Shown here: positions 43,111 through 51,454 of the stretch, piece by piece | Layout: each line of letters starts with the position of its first letter | Numbering within the stretch: position 1 is the first letter of the stretch | Translations under genes and position numbers: made by a program | The notes under the pieces: generated by a model | What the model was told of the DNA's origin: nothing | The model's database searches: none | What the model saw: the letters and a program-made list of their open reading frames with translations, nothing else | Assembly (NCBI RefSeq): GCF_043642205.1 | Contig: NZ_JBHZSG010000010.1 | Location: 1 to 64,000 of the forward strand | Direction of reading: 5' to 3' | Length of the DNA: 64,000 nucleotides | DNA from: Thalassotalea_A litorea | GTDB taxonomy: Bacteria; Pseudomonadota; Gammaproteobacteria; Enterobacterales; Alteromonadaceae

Positions 43111-44589
43111 TTAGTTACTGCAATAGTGGTCCAGATAGGCGTTGTGTATTGGCATACCCTGTAGGGTGCGTTCGATATTGAGTTCTATTTGGCCTAAGAA
43201 CCGCTCCAATTCTTCGTCACTCATCATATCTACAATCGGGTGATATTGCTCAGGAATAAGTCCTTGTCCGATCATGACCTGCTGCCAGGAATCATCAAAT
43301 AACTCATTGCCTTCGCGAAACACGCGGCCAGTTTCAATAAAGTGCTGGATTCGATGTGCTAACGATTTGGGAATGGTCATGTTTTGACAATATCGCCAGA
43401 ACTGTGAATCTTTTCGATTAGTCACCTTATAATGCAAAATAATGAAGTCACGAATCTTCTCGACATCAAAATTTGTTTGCTTGTTGTATTCGTCAATGTC
43501 GGTTTGCATGATACCTTGATGGGGGAACATGCGTAACAAACGCACGATACCTTGCTGTATCAGATGGATGCTTGTTGATTCCAATGGCTCTAAAAAACCC
43601 GAAGCCAGACCCAATGCAACACAATTTTTGTTCCACTGCTTTAATCGTCGCCCCGTTCTAAAACGAATCACCCTTGGCTCATTTAGTGTTTGGCCTTCAA
43701 TATTTTCCAGCAGAAATTGTTTGGCTTGCTCATCACTCATATATTTTGAGCAGTAAACAAGTCCATTGCCGACACGATTTTGTAAAGGAATACGCCATTG
43801 CCAGCCGGATTCCTGGGCGATCGAGCGAGTGTAAGGAATTGGTGCTTGTAGTGCTTCAGTCTGGACCGCAATGGCTCTGTCGCAAGGCAACCAATGTGAC
43901 CAGTCTTCATACCCTGTGTGCAAGGCCTGTTCGATCAACAGACCTCTGAATCCAGTGCAATCGATAAATAAATCGCCTTGAATCACTTCACCGTTATCCA
44001 TCGTTAGGCTATTGATTGCAGAAAGATCATCGGCAGTATTGACCTTGTCAATTTTTCCTTCAAGGCGTTTGACGCCAAATTTTTCGCTAAAACTGCGTAG
44101 AAATTTTGCATAGGCACTGGCGTCGATGTGATAGGCATAATTAAGACCATTATTCGGTAAGTGCTGAAACTTATTATCTTCCGCAGCACGCCGCTCAAGA
44201 CAATAAGTACCAAACTCTTTACTAAAACCTTTGTCTCGCCCTTTTAGCCAAAAATGTTGGAAGCCTGCGGCCCAGCAATCTTTCCCGGTAACCCCAAAGG
44301 CGTGCAAATAGTCCTCATTAACATCGCGCCAGTTTTCAAAATTAATACCTAGCTTAAAGGTGCCATTGGTGGCCTTTAAAAACGCTTTTTCGTCAATTTG
44401 TAATAGCTTGTGGAAAAATATCATGGTAGGAATCGTGGCTTCACCAACACCTACGGTGGCGATCTCATCCGATTCGATTAGGGTGATATCCAGTCGCTTG
44501 CCGAGTAACTTGCCTAATGCGGCTGCAGCCATCCAGCCAGCTGTGCCGCCACCTGCAATAACAATTTTTCGAATGGGTTTATTATTCAT
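43111..44589 (-). CDS. Flavin-dependent tryptophan halogenase family protein (first copy)
   Basis: The 492-residue product has the FAD motif IVIAGGGTAGWMAAAALGKLL at the N-terminus and GVGEATIP. The halogenase-type TFKLGINFENW has the conserved Lys (about 82). GWQWRIPLQ matches WxWxIP (about 268), the second halogenase hallmark. GFLEPLESTSIHLIQQGI is typical. It is last of a four-gene string (halogenase, SapC, cupin, halogenase). Homologues beside TonB receptors in sugar loci are common in Alteromonadales, but their substrate is unknown. They need a flavin reductase, and none is here. Confidence 0.88.
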   Translation of the reverse strand: MNNKPIRKIVIAGGGTAGWMAAAALGKLLGKRLDITLIESDEIATVGVGEATIPTMIFFHKLLQIDEKAFLKATNGTFKLGINFENWRDVNEDYLHAFGVTGKDCWAAGFQHFWLKGRDKGFSKEFGTYCLERRAAEDNKFQHLPNNGLNYAYHIDASAYAKFLRSFSEKFGVKRLEGKIDKVNTADDLSAINSLTMDNGEVIQGDLFIDCTGFRGLLIEQALHTGYEDWSHWLPCDRAIAVQTEALQAPIPYTRSIAQESGWQWRIPLQNRVGNGLVYCSKYMSDEQAKQFLLENIEGQTLNEPRVIRFRTGRRLKQWNKNCVALGLASGFLEPLESTSIHLIQQGIVRLLRMFPHQGIMQTDIDEYNKQTNFDVEKIRDFIILHYKVTNRKDSQFWRYCQNMTIPKSLAHRIQHFIETGRVFREGNELFDDSWQQVMIGQGLIPEQYHPIVDMMSDEELERFLGQIELNIERTLQGMPIHNAYLDHYCSN

Positions 44590-44634
44590 TGTATCTTCCT
44601 CTGCAGGAATTTCTGCTTTACTTTTGTCTGGTAA

Positions 44635-45672
44635 TTAGCGATTTAATTTGTGTAACAGCATGGAACGAATCGTGCGCATTGCTGCATCATTGTCATTTAA
44701 TACGCCTAATTTATCGTCTGGGATGTGTTTGAGCGCCTGTTCATCTGAGTTGAAGATATAATGCTCAAACATCGCTTTCCATGCTTTCTTTTGCGTTTCA
44801 GGTAAATGTTTAATATTTAATAACGCATGGTATAAGGCGTCGATAGGAGCGCCCATCGCGGGGGCATTCGTTTGCCACCAGTAATTAATTAAGATGTTGA
44901 AGTCTTCCAGGCCTTCCACGTGATGCCACCACATACTAGGCAGAAATAACGCGTCTCCTGGCTCAAGCTCCGCGACTAGGGCATGGGATAAAGCCTGTTC
45001 GAATCTTGGGTAAGCAGTAAAGTCTGGATTGTAAAAGTCCACCAGACTTATCGCTTGCCCTGCGGGAGTAAAATCCAGAGGGCCGATATATAAGTTTTGC
45101 ACCTGTTCCGGAGGAAATAAGGTGAAGCGTCGTTTACCACTGATGCAGCAGGCGATGTTGTTTGGTACATCATGGTGAGCCGCGATGCGTGTTTGATTGC
45201 TAATCCAGATGCTCATTAACGGATCAAAATCATCCAAAGCTATGAGGTTGTTTTCGTCTCGAAAGCCTGGTAGCAGGGAGTCTACCTGGGTGGATCCGAC
45301 ATACATACCTCGCGGTAGCTTCGTTTGCCTGTTGCGTTGCATTTGTGTCAAAAACTCACTGAATGAAACATTACAACGTTGAAAATTAAAACCGGTAAAG
45401 TCATCATTGTAGAAAAGCCTACCTTGTTGTTCCGGTTCTAAAATACCGGCACCAACAACTTGCCCACGATCAAATTTTTTCAGGTATTCGTGTAAGGCTA
45501 GGTTACTTTTTTTACCGGCTTTTACAACCGGCCAGTCTTTTACAAGCCCTTTAATAATAATGGGTTTATCAGAGCACCAAATATCTGATGTCAATTTTTC
45601 AGCATCAACAAGATCGACAAAATCTACGGACTTTATTTCATTAAAGATTGACTGACTTTTCGCTGCAATCAT
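44635..45672 (-). CDS. Cupin-like (JmjC/FIH type) oxygenase-related protein
   Basis: The 345-residue product belongs to the Cupin_8 group of Fe(II)/2-oxoglutarate oxygenases. The N-terminal PIIKGLVKDWPV is the standard entry; TRIAAHHDVPNNIACCISGKRRFTLF supplies the HxD iron ligands (about 165). DALFLPSMWWHHVEG holds the distal His. Hydroxylation of a protein or sugar-linked substrate is possible. It lies between the two halogenase genes with SapC, the standard order in such clusters. Substrate unknown. Confidence 0.85.
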   Translation of the reverse strand: MIAAKSQSIFNEIKSVDFVDLVDAEKLTSDIWCSDKPIIIKGLVKDWPVVKAGKKSNLALHEYLKKFDRGQVVGAGILEPEQQGRLFYNDDFTGFNFQRCNVSFSEFLTQMQRNRQTKLPRGMYVGSTQVDSLLPGFRDENNLIALDDFDPLMSIWISNQTRIAAHHDVPNNIACCISGKRRFTLFPPEQVQNLYIGPLDFTPAGQAISLVDFYNPDFTAYPRFEQALSHALVAELEPGDALFLPSMWWHHVEGLEDFNILINYWWQTNAPAMGAPIDALYHALLNIKHLPETQKKAWKAMFEHYIFNSDEQALKHIPDDKLGVLNDNDAAMRTIRSMLLHKLNR

Positions 45673-45712
45673 ATTGACCCCGAGACATACGCAAGTTTGC
45701 TCGATAAAGACA

Positions 45713-46432
45713 CTATTGGTTGTCTTTTTTCTGGATTAGAGCATTGATGTTAGCGTGAGATGCTATCACCATATAAATGACTGATAACATGCCAGATTTA
45801 TTAAGTTTTTCCAGTTGAACACCATTTAGGTTGGCAAGTTTGTCTTCATTGATGGTATAGAAACCACTCAGACGATTGTTGGTGCCATTGTTCAATTGGA
45901 TATCCAGATTAAAAGGTTCCAGCAACTCCAGCTCGGTGATAGCTTGCATAAACTGGTCTGTCGCTGTTTTACTATCATGAATGGATTTTAGAATGGCGCT
46001 AACACGATTGATGTATTCACTGTTACCGCCGTGAGGTAAGAAAATATCGTTGCCAACTTCCTTATTTACTCTCGGATTATTAAGATCGATATGAATAACC
46101 TGGCTTTCTGTTTTTACACCGTTCTCTTCGTGTATCTGCGTACCGATTAAAAAAGGTTCCCGTTCAATCATCATTGGAATATAACTGGCCTGCCAGTGTT
46201 CATTCGTTAAAAATAAATTCTCATTTTCTTCAAAACCAAACAGGGCAATGGCAACAAAATCATTGGTTTTACCATCTTTAAAAAAGAATATTGGATAATC
46301 AGCCTGGGCGTGCTTGAATTCGAACGGATAAAGCACTGAAAACATTTTGTTATTGCCAAATTCAGCGGATTTTTTGGTATCTATTTTTAAATCTTTGTGG
46401 TCAATATTATTCAGTAATGCGTGACTAGCCAT
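45713..46432 (-). CDS. SapC family protein
   Basis: The 239-residue product resembles the SapC family (named after an S-layer-associated locus). Features are the N-terminal HKDLKIDTKKSAEFG, ADYPIFFFKDGKTNDFVAIALFGFEENENLF (split motif with aromatic face) and the C-terminal LNGVQLEKLNKSGMLSVIYMVIASHAN. It has no signal peptide. Its role is not known. It lies 19 bases after the second halogenase gene, in the same operon. Confidence 0.85.
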   Translation of the reverse strand: MASHALLNNIDHKDLKIDTKKSAEFGNNKMFSVLYPFEFKHAQADYPIFFFKDGKTNDFVAIALFGFEENENLFLTNEHWQASYIPMMIEREPFLIGTQIHEENGVKTESQVIHIDLNNPRVNKEVGNDIFLPHGGNSEYINRVSAILKSIHDSKTATDQFMQAITELELLEPFNLDIQLNNGTNNRLSGFYTINEDKLANLNGVQLEKLNKSGMLSVIYMVIASHANINALIQKKDNQ

Positions 46433-46450
46433 GAATGCTCCAATTTTTTA

Positions 46451-48013
46451 TTAATGTTGTATCTGTTTTGTGGAGTTGCGGGTAATGTGATCAATGAGGT
46501 CTCGATTTGTTGGCAGACCAGCTAAATATTTATTACCCAATTTAACACTTTCGTGCATGTTTTTCTCGCTTAACTCTTTATTGTTATAGCGTCGTTTTAG
46601 GGGACGGGGCTGCGTGTCAAAGCCCATCCCATAGAGTATGTATTGATAACTGGCAGCAGGGAAAATTTCTTCAATTTGAATAAAATCGTTATACGTGGGT
46701 TCCTGGAATTGCCACAATGTCAGCAACTGCTGTAAATGCTCGGGAATGCTGCTTGGATTTCGGTTATCCTGCCAATACGCTGACGTCCGTTTACTCAATA
46801 CATAATGCAGCTTGAGAAAATCGATGATGCGTTGCCAACGATACTCAAATCTTTGGTTGAATCTTTGAGCACTAATTTCCATGACATCTTGGTTTGCAGG
46901 TAATTCTTTGGCGATCATTTTTGCGCTTAGTTCAATGAGTGCCAGCGCTGACGCTTCCAATGGCTCAATAAATCCGGCGGACATTCCCACAGCAACACAG
47001 TTTTGGTGCCAAAACTTTTCTCGATAACCGGGTTGAAAATTCAGCTTTCTAATACTGAGCTGACTCAGAGCATCTTTTGATAAGGAGGGCCGTAGGTAAT
47101 CTAATAGGGTTTTTTCTGCCTCCATATCGCTGCAATAGTCTTTAGCAAATACACAGCCAACACCGCGCCTGCTCGGCAGACCTATATCCCAAATCCAGCC
47201 CGCATCATGAGCAGTGGAAATGGTATGTGAGGCGATATTATCATTGGGGTTTTGATAAGGAACTTGCACAGCCAGTGCTGTATCATTAAACAGAATATGG
47301 CTCTGTGATCGTAACGGAATGTTATAGTGCTTGCCTATTAACAGTGCCGATGCACCCGTGCAATCGATAAATAAATCTGCTGCTATGTTGCCATGCTGAC
47401 GAGTCGTTACTGCCTGGATAGCACCATCTTCCTGACTACATATGTTTATAACATCATCGAGGATGTGCGTTACTCCAAGCTTGCCGGTGCAATGCTGTTT
47501 CAATAAACCTGCGAACTTTGCCGCATTGAGATGATAACCGTAGTTTGCCACGGCAGCATATTCGGGAGTCTGGAATTGCTTTGGTGCTCGGTGATAATCA
47601 CACAACAGTGGTTGGAAACTCATCGAGTGAGCAAAAGGCACATGCCGATGATGTTGCTGCCAATGTTGAATCAAATCGGTTTGTCCAAATCCATGGGGCG
47701 CCATAAAAGGATGATAATAATTATCCTGCTCACTCCCATCGACCCAACCAATAAACTGAGAACCTTGTTTAAATGAAGCTTCGCAGCAACGAATAAATTC
47801 ATGTTCAGTAATGCCAATACTTTGCAAAGTAGACCTCATCGTAGGCCAGGTGCCTTCACCGACACCTATAGGCTTAATATCGGCCGACTCTAACAGCGTA
47901 ATATCGATACCTGCAGAATGAGAACCATTGTGCTCCGCGGCAATGATCCCTGCAGTTAACCAACCGGCAGATCCTCCACCTACAATAACGATTTTTCGAA
48001 CGGATTTATCCAT
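46451..48013 (-). CDS. Flavin-dependent tryptophan halogenase family protein (second copy)
   Basis: The 520-residue product has KIVIVGGGSAGWLTAGIIAAEH (FAD motif), GVGEGTWPTMRSTLQ and FKQGSQFIGWVDG with the conserved Lys region. GWIWDIGLPSRRGVG carries WxWDI, a variant of the WxWxIP motif with an added Gly before Leu-Pro. GFIEPLEASALALIEL is also typical. It is first of the four-gene string, just after the TonB receptor's terminator, so it probably has its own promoter. It differs strongly from the copy at 43111-44589, so this is not a recent duplication. Confidence 0.87.
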   Translation of the reverse strand: MDKSVRKIVIVGGGSAGWLTAGIIAAEHNGSHSAGIDITLLESADIKPIGVGEGTWPTMRSTLQSIGITEHEFIRCCEASFKQGSQFIGWVDGSEQDNYYHPFMAPHGFGQTDLIQHWQQHHRHVPFAHSMSFQPLLCDYHRAPKQFQTPEYAAVANYGYHLNAAKFAGLLKQHCTGKLGVTHILDDVINICSQEDGAIQAVTTRQHGNIAADLFIDCTGASALLIGKHYNIPLRSQSHILFNDTALAVQVPYQNPNDNIASHTISTAHDAGWIWDIGLPSRRGVGCVFAKDYCSDMEAEKTLLDYLRPSLSKDALSQLSIRKLNFQPGYREKFWHQNCVAVGMSAGFIEPLEASALALIELSAKMIAKELPANQDVMEISAQRFNQRFEYRWQRIIDFLKLHYVLSKRTSAYWQDNRNPSSIPEHLQQLLTLWQFQEPTYNDFIQIEEIFPAASYQYILYGMGFDTQPRPLKRRYNNKELSEKNMHESVKLGNKYLAGLPTNRDLIDHITRNSTKQIQH

Positions 48014-48078
48014 AAAACTAGGTCTAACTCTCAGAGGATTAAACGTAACAGCGTTTTTCTATCCTATTCTAAAGTTCA

Positions 48079-48112
48079 GATAAATAAAAGCCGCTGCAGG
48101 CAGCGGCTTTTA
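48079..48112 (-). terminator. TonB receptor terminator
   Basis: AAAGCCGCTG (48087-48096) pairs with CAGCGGCTTT (48101-48110), and on the minus strand a T-rich tract follows. It separates the receptor from the halogenase string. Confidence 0.88.
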
Positions 48113-48128
48113 TAACATTTATCTAGAT

Positions 48129-51128
48129 TTAGAAGGTATAACGTAAACCAACGTTATAACGGGCACCAGACTGCTCAATGTTTCTTACCATTAGCTTGTG
48201 ACGTCCGTATTTACGAGTAGTTTCATCGGTCAGGTTGATTGCTTCTGCGAACACTGTCAGGTTGTCATTAAAGCTGTAACTGACATTCGCATCCAACTGG
48301 CCATAAGCTTCAACGTAAACTGGGTTAGATCCCTGTCCATCATTTAGATCCGACAGGAAGTCATCACGCCAGTTGTAGGCGAAACGTACCTGGAAGCCGT
48401 AGTTGTCATAAAATGCGACAATGTTGTACGAATCACTCACACCCAATAGAGGCGTATTATCATCGTCTTCACTAGCATTGTCGTATTCCACATCACTATC
48501 AACCATGGTGTAGTTGACGATACCGCCAAATCCTGAATCACCAAACAGGTGCTGGATATTAAGCTCAATACCGTCAACCTTGTTAGAGCCTTGATTGAAT
48601 GGCTGGCTATATTTTACAGTAACTTCACCATTGGCTTCTGGTGAACCCCAAATCTGGTTTTTAACCGGGTCTCCACCTGGATCGACAATTACATTTGGAT
48701 CACTGGCATAATTTGATGCAATGTATGCTCGAATTGCAGCACTATTTGATGGATCGCCACCTGTTGCCGCCACCGCTTCATCATAACGTGCACCTTCTAC
48801 CGGACTGTATACGCCAGCATAGGTTTCAAAAATATCCTGTGTTCCGATTACGTTAGACACATCTTTTTGGAATAAGCCAATCGATGCGTAGCTACCTTCA
48901 TCGTAGTACCATTCAAATGACAAATCGATATTTTCAGATTCTAGAGGTAACAGGCCAACGTTACCGCGAGAGCCACGGCCATTATCTACATTTCGAACTT
49001 CGTCTAAACGACCACCAGCAGTTAGGTTGCCATAACCCGGACGGGTCAGAGTCTCGCTGTAAGATGCTCTAATGACGATGTCATCGGTCACTTCTAGACT
49101 AAAGTCGATGTTTGGTAACAAGTAATCGTAATCAGCGCTGTCATCAAAAAACACGGCATCACCACGAACAATTTCAAATTCGTTAGTAGATACCCAGCCG
49201 ATACGTAATACATCAGGAAGCAGCGTAGTTGCGCTTACATCGGTTTGCTCATAACGCAAGCCGATTCGCATGTTTGCTGGCATATCACCAAAGTCCCAGG
49301 CAAGATTTGCCTGAACATATGCGCTGGTGCTCTCTTCGGTTGTGCGCTTGTCATCGGAATATTCTGACGGTGCACAAATCGTCGTGCCACACGGCCATTT
49401 GTCCGGATCGTTTGGATCGCTATATAAAGTACCAACAAGATCTGCGATGGTATTAAAATCCACTGCCCAGAATTGGTCGATCATATTGGTTTTGTCGCCC
49501 GGCATATTGTCAAAGCGATCAACTATCGTACTCATGCTATCAAGCAAGAATTGATCGTCGATGTCTTCAGGAACCCCGGTACCACCCCAATTAGGACGCT
49601 CAGCAACGGCAAATGCCGTACGGTTTTCAACTTTGTTAAATCCAACACCAAAATCGATACTTTCAACGATGCCATCGTCAAAAACGTATTGACCGTCTAA
49701 TTGCACCTGATCGATTTCAGATTTCATGTAACTGTTACGGAAACTGGTACCTGTCGTAACAACGCCCTCAGGTGTTAAACCTGGCGTACCGTCAGGGAAT
49801 ACCACCTCTACAACCGGGAAGCCAGAAGAGAAATCAACTTTGGTTTCTGCGCGGGTCCAGGTCGCTAATTGAATGGTGTTAGAGTTACCATAAATCGTAT
49901 TTGGTTGTGATTCTGCTGATGAACTATGGAAATCAAGTTCAAAGCTCAGGCTATCATTGACCAGGTATTCAAGATTTATACCCGCTGATTTATTCTCATT
50001 CTCTTTACCACTTTGCTCTACCTGACTCACTAAGTCTGACGGACCATCAATATCATGGATATATAACGGCGCGGCAACATTATTTGAATCTGGATCTGTC
50101 CATTCGGAACCTGTTGGCAATCCTGCATAGTTCAGACTCATCCAAACAGAATGGATATTTTGATTTAAATCTTGTTCAAGCTTGGAGTAGGTATAATCAA
50201 AGGTTGCTGTAAAACTATCAACCGGTTGATATTGCAGAGTTAACTGGCCATTGGTACGGGTACGCTCTACTTCACTAAAACCATATAGTACGTTATGAGG
50301 CGCGGCATAGGTGACGCCAGCTGCCGGTACATTTATTTGTGTCGGGCCATCAGGAACAGAACCCCAGTCACCTTCACCACCTGTTTGTGGGCGCCAGCCG
50401 TTATCCACACCTGCGCGGGCACTACCACTTTCGCGATTCTGGTAAACCGCTGAGATTGCAATACCGAACTTACCATCGTCGGTGACGGTGCTATAAAGAC
50501 CTGATAATTCCGGTGTCAATGTTGAACCATCCTGACTCGATGTATCATGAACAGCCTTTGCACCAAACGAAGCCTTCGTTTCTCCTAAATCAAGAGGTTT
50601 AAGTGTTATCAGGTTAATGGTCGAGCCGATACCACCTGTTGCAACATCAGCTCGACTGGTTTTGTGTACTTCGACGGCACTGACACCTTCAGAAGCTAAG
50701 TTACCAAAGTCAAATGAGCGGGAATCTGATGCGCTGGTTGCGTTAATATTCGCCGTTGGCATTTGGCGACCATTGAGGGTAACAAGGTTGTAATCCGGAC
50801 CAAAACCACGAACCGTTACTTTACTACCTTCACCGTTTTCACGGTCAATTGAAACACCCGTAATACGTTGCAAGGACTCTGCAAGGTTGGTATCTGGGAA
50901 TTTACCGATGTCTTCAGAATTAATTGCATCGACAACACCTTTTGAACTACGTTTAATATCCATGGATTTGGTTAAACTGCCACGAATACCGGTAACTTCT
51001 ATAACTTCGATTTCATCGCCATCTGCCTGAGCGCTTTCTTCTGCCCCGACACTGACCATGGTGGTTGCACCCAGCACTAATGAAAGTGTGGTTGCGAGTT
51101 TTGACTTCTTGAATGTCAAGTTCGCCAT
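48129..51128 (-). CDS. TonB-dependent receptor for glucan oligosaccharides
   Basis: The 999-residue outer-membrane product has a signal peptide (about 1-30), a plug domain starting EVIEVTGIRGSLTKSMDIKR and SEDIGKFPDTNLAESLQRITGVSI, and a 22-strand barrel ending ARYNVGLRYTF. This TIGR01782-type plug is that of carbohydrate receptors in Alteromonadales and xanthomonads. A LacI-type palindrome lies 43-56 bases upstream of the start. Uptake of laminari-oligosaccharides is inferred from the neighbouring GH16, GH3 and GH1. Confidence 0.92.
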   Translation of the reverse strand: MANLTFKKSKLATTLSLVLGATTMVSVGAEESAQADGDEIEVIEVTGIRGSLTKSMDIKRSSKGVVDAINSEDIGKFPDTNLAESLQRITGVSIDRENGEGSKVTVRGFGPDYNLVTLNGRQMPTANINATSASDSRSFDFGNLASEGVSAVEVHKTSRADVATGGIGSTINLITLKPLDLGETKASFGAKAVHDTSSQDGSTLTPELSGLYSTVTDDGKFGIAISAVYQNRESGSARAGVDNGWRPQTGGEGDWGSVPDGPTQINVPAAGVTYAAPHNVLYGFSEVERTRTNGQLTLQYQPVDSFTATFDYTYSKLEQDLNQNIHSVWMSLNYAGLPTGSEWTDPDSNNVAAPLYIHDIDGPSDLVSQVEQSGKENENKSAGINLEYLVNDSLSFELDFHSSSAESQPNTIYGNSNTIQLATWTRAETKVDFSSGFPVVEVVFPDGTPGLTPEGVVTTGTSFRNSYMKSEIDQVQLDGQYVFDDGIVESIDFGVGFNKVENRTAFAVAERPNWGGTGVPEDIDDQFLLDSMSTIVDRFDNMPGDKTNMIDQFWAVDFNTIADLVGTLYSDPNDPDKWPCGTTICAPSEYSDDKRTTEESTSAYVQANLAWDFGDMPANMRIGLRYEQTDVSATTLLPDVLRIGWVSTNEFEIVRGDAVFFDDSADYDYLLPNIDFSLEVTDDIVIRASYSETLTRPGYGNLTAGGRLDEVRNVDNGRGSRGNVGLLPLESENIDLSFEWYYDEGSYASIGLFQKDVSNVIGTQDIFETYAGVYSPVEGARYDEAVAATGGDPSNSAAIRAYIASNYASDPNVIVDPGGDPVKNQIWGSPEANGEVTVKYSQPFNQGSNKVDGIELNIQHLFGDSGFGGIVNYTMVDSDVEYDNASEDDDNTPLLGVSDSYNIVAFYDNYGFQVRFAYNWRDDFLSDLNDGQGSNPVYVEAYGQLDANVSYSFNDNLTVFAEAINLTDETTRKYGRHKLMVRNIEQSGARYNVGLRYTF

Positions 51129-51170
51129 CTGTTTCTCCCCTGGGAACTTAATCCCTGTTGTTTTTTCTTT

Positions 51171-51184
51171 TGTAACCGCTTACA
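51171..51184. promoter_or_regulatory. LacI-type operator before the TonB receptor
   Basis: TGTAACCGCTTACA is a palindrome (TGTAA-CCG/CGG-TTACA form) matching the operator at 37934-37947 but more symmetrical. It lies in the promoter region of the receptor on the minus strand. The rest of 51129-51454 shows no gene. Confidence 0.82.
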
Positions 51185-51454
51185 TTTTTAATTCTTGTAC
51201 TTCGAAAAAATGCGGTTCTTTATAAACTAATATGTTATTTACATAACGTCAACAATATTATTAATAACAGGTTTAAGAATATTTGCAGGATGTCAGGTAG
51301 ATAAAGAGGGTTTAAAGGTGTTGATTTTCTGGAATAAAATCTCCCGTTTATTACACTGAAGGCTAAAGATAGGTTCCCATTGCTTCGAATTTCAAATAAC
51401 AGCTGCGAATTTTAAATAACAAGTCATTAACTTTTGTTATACAAGGTGGTCGTC

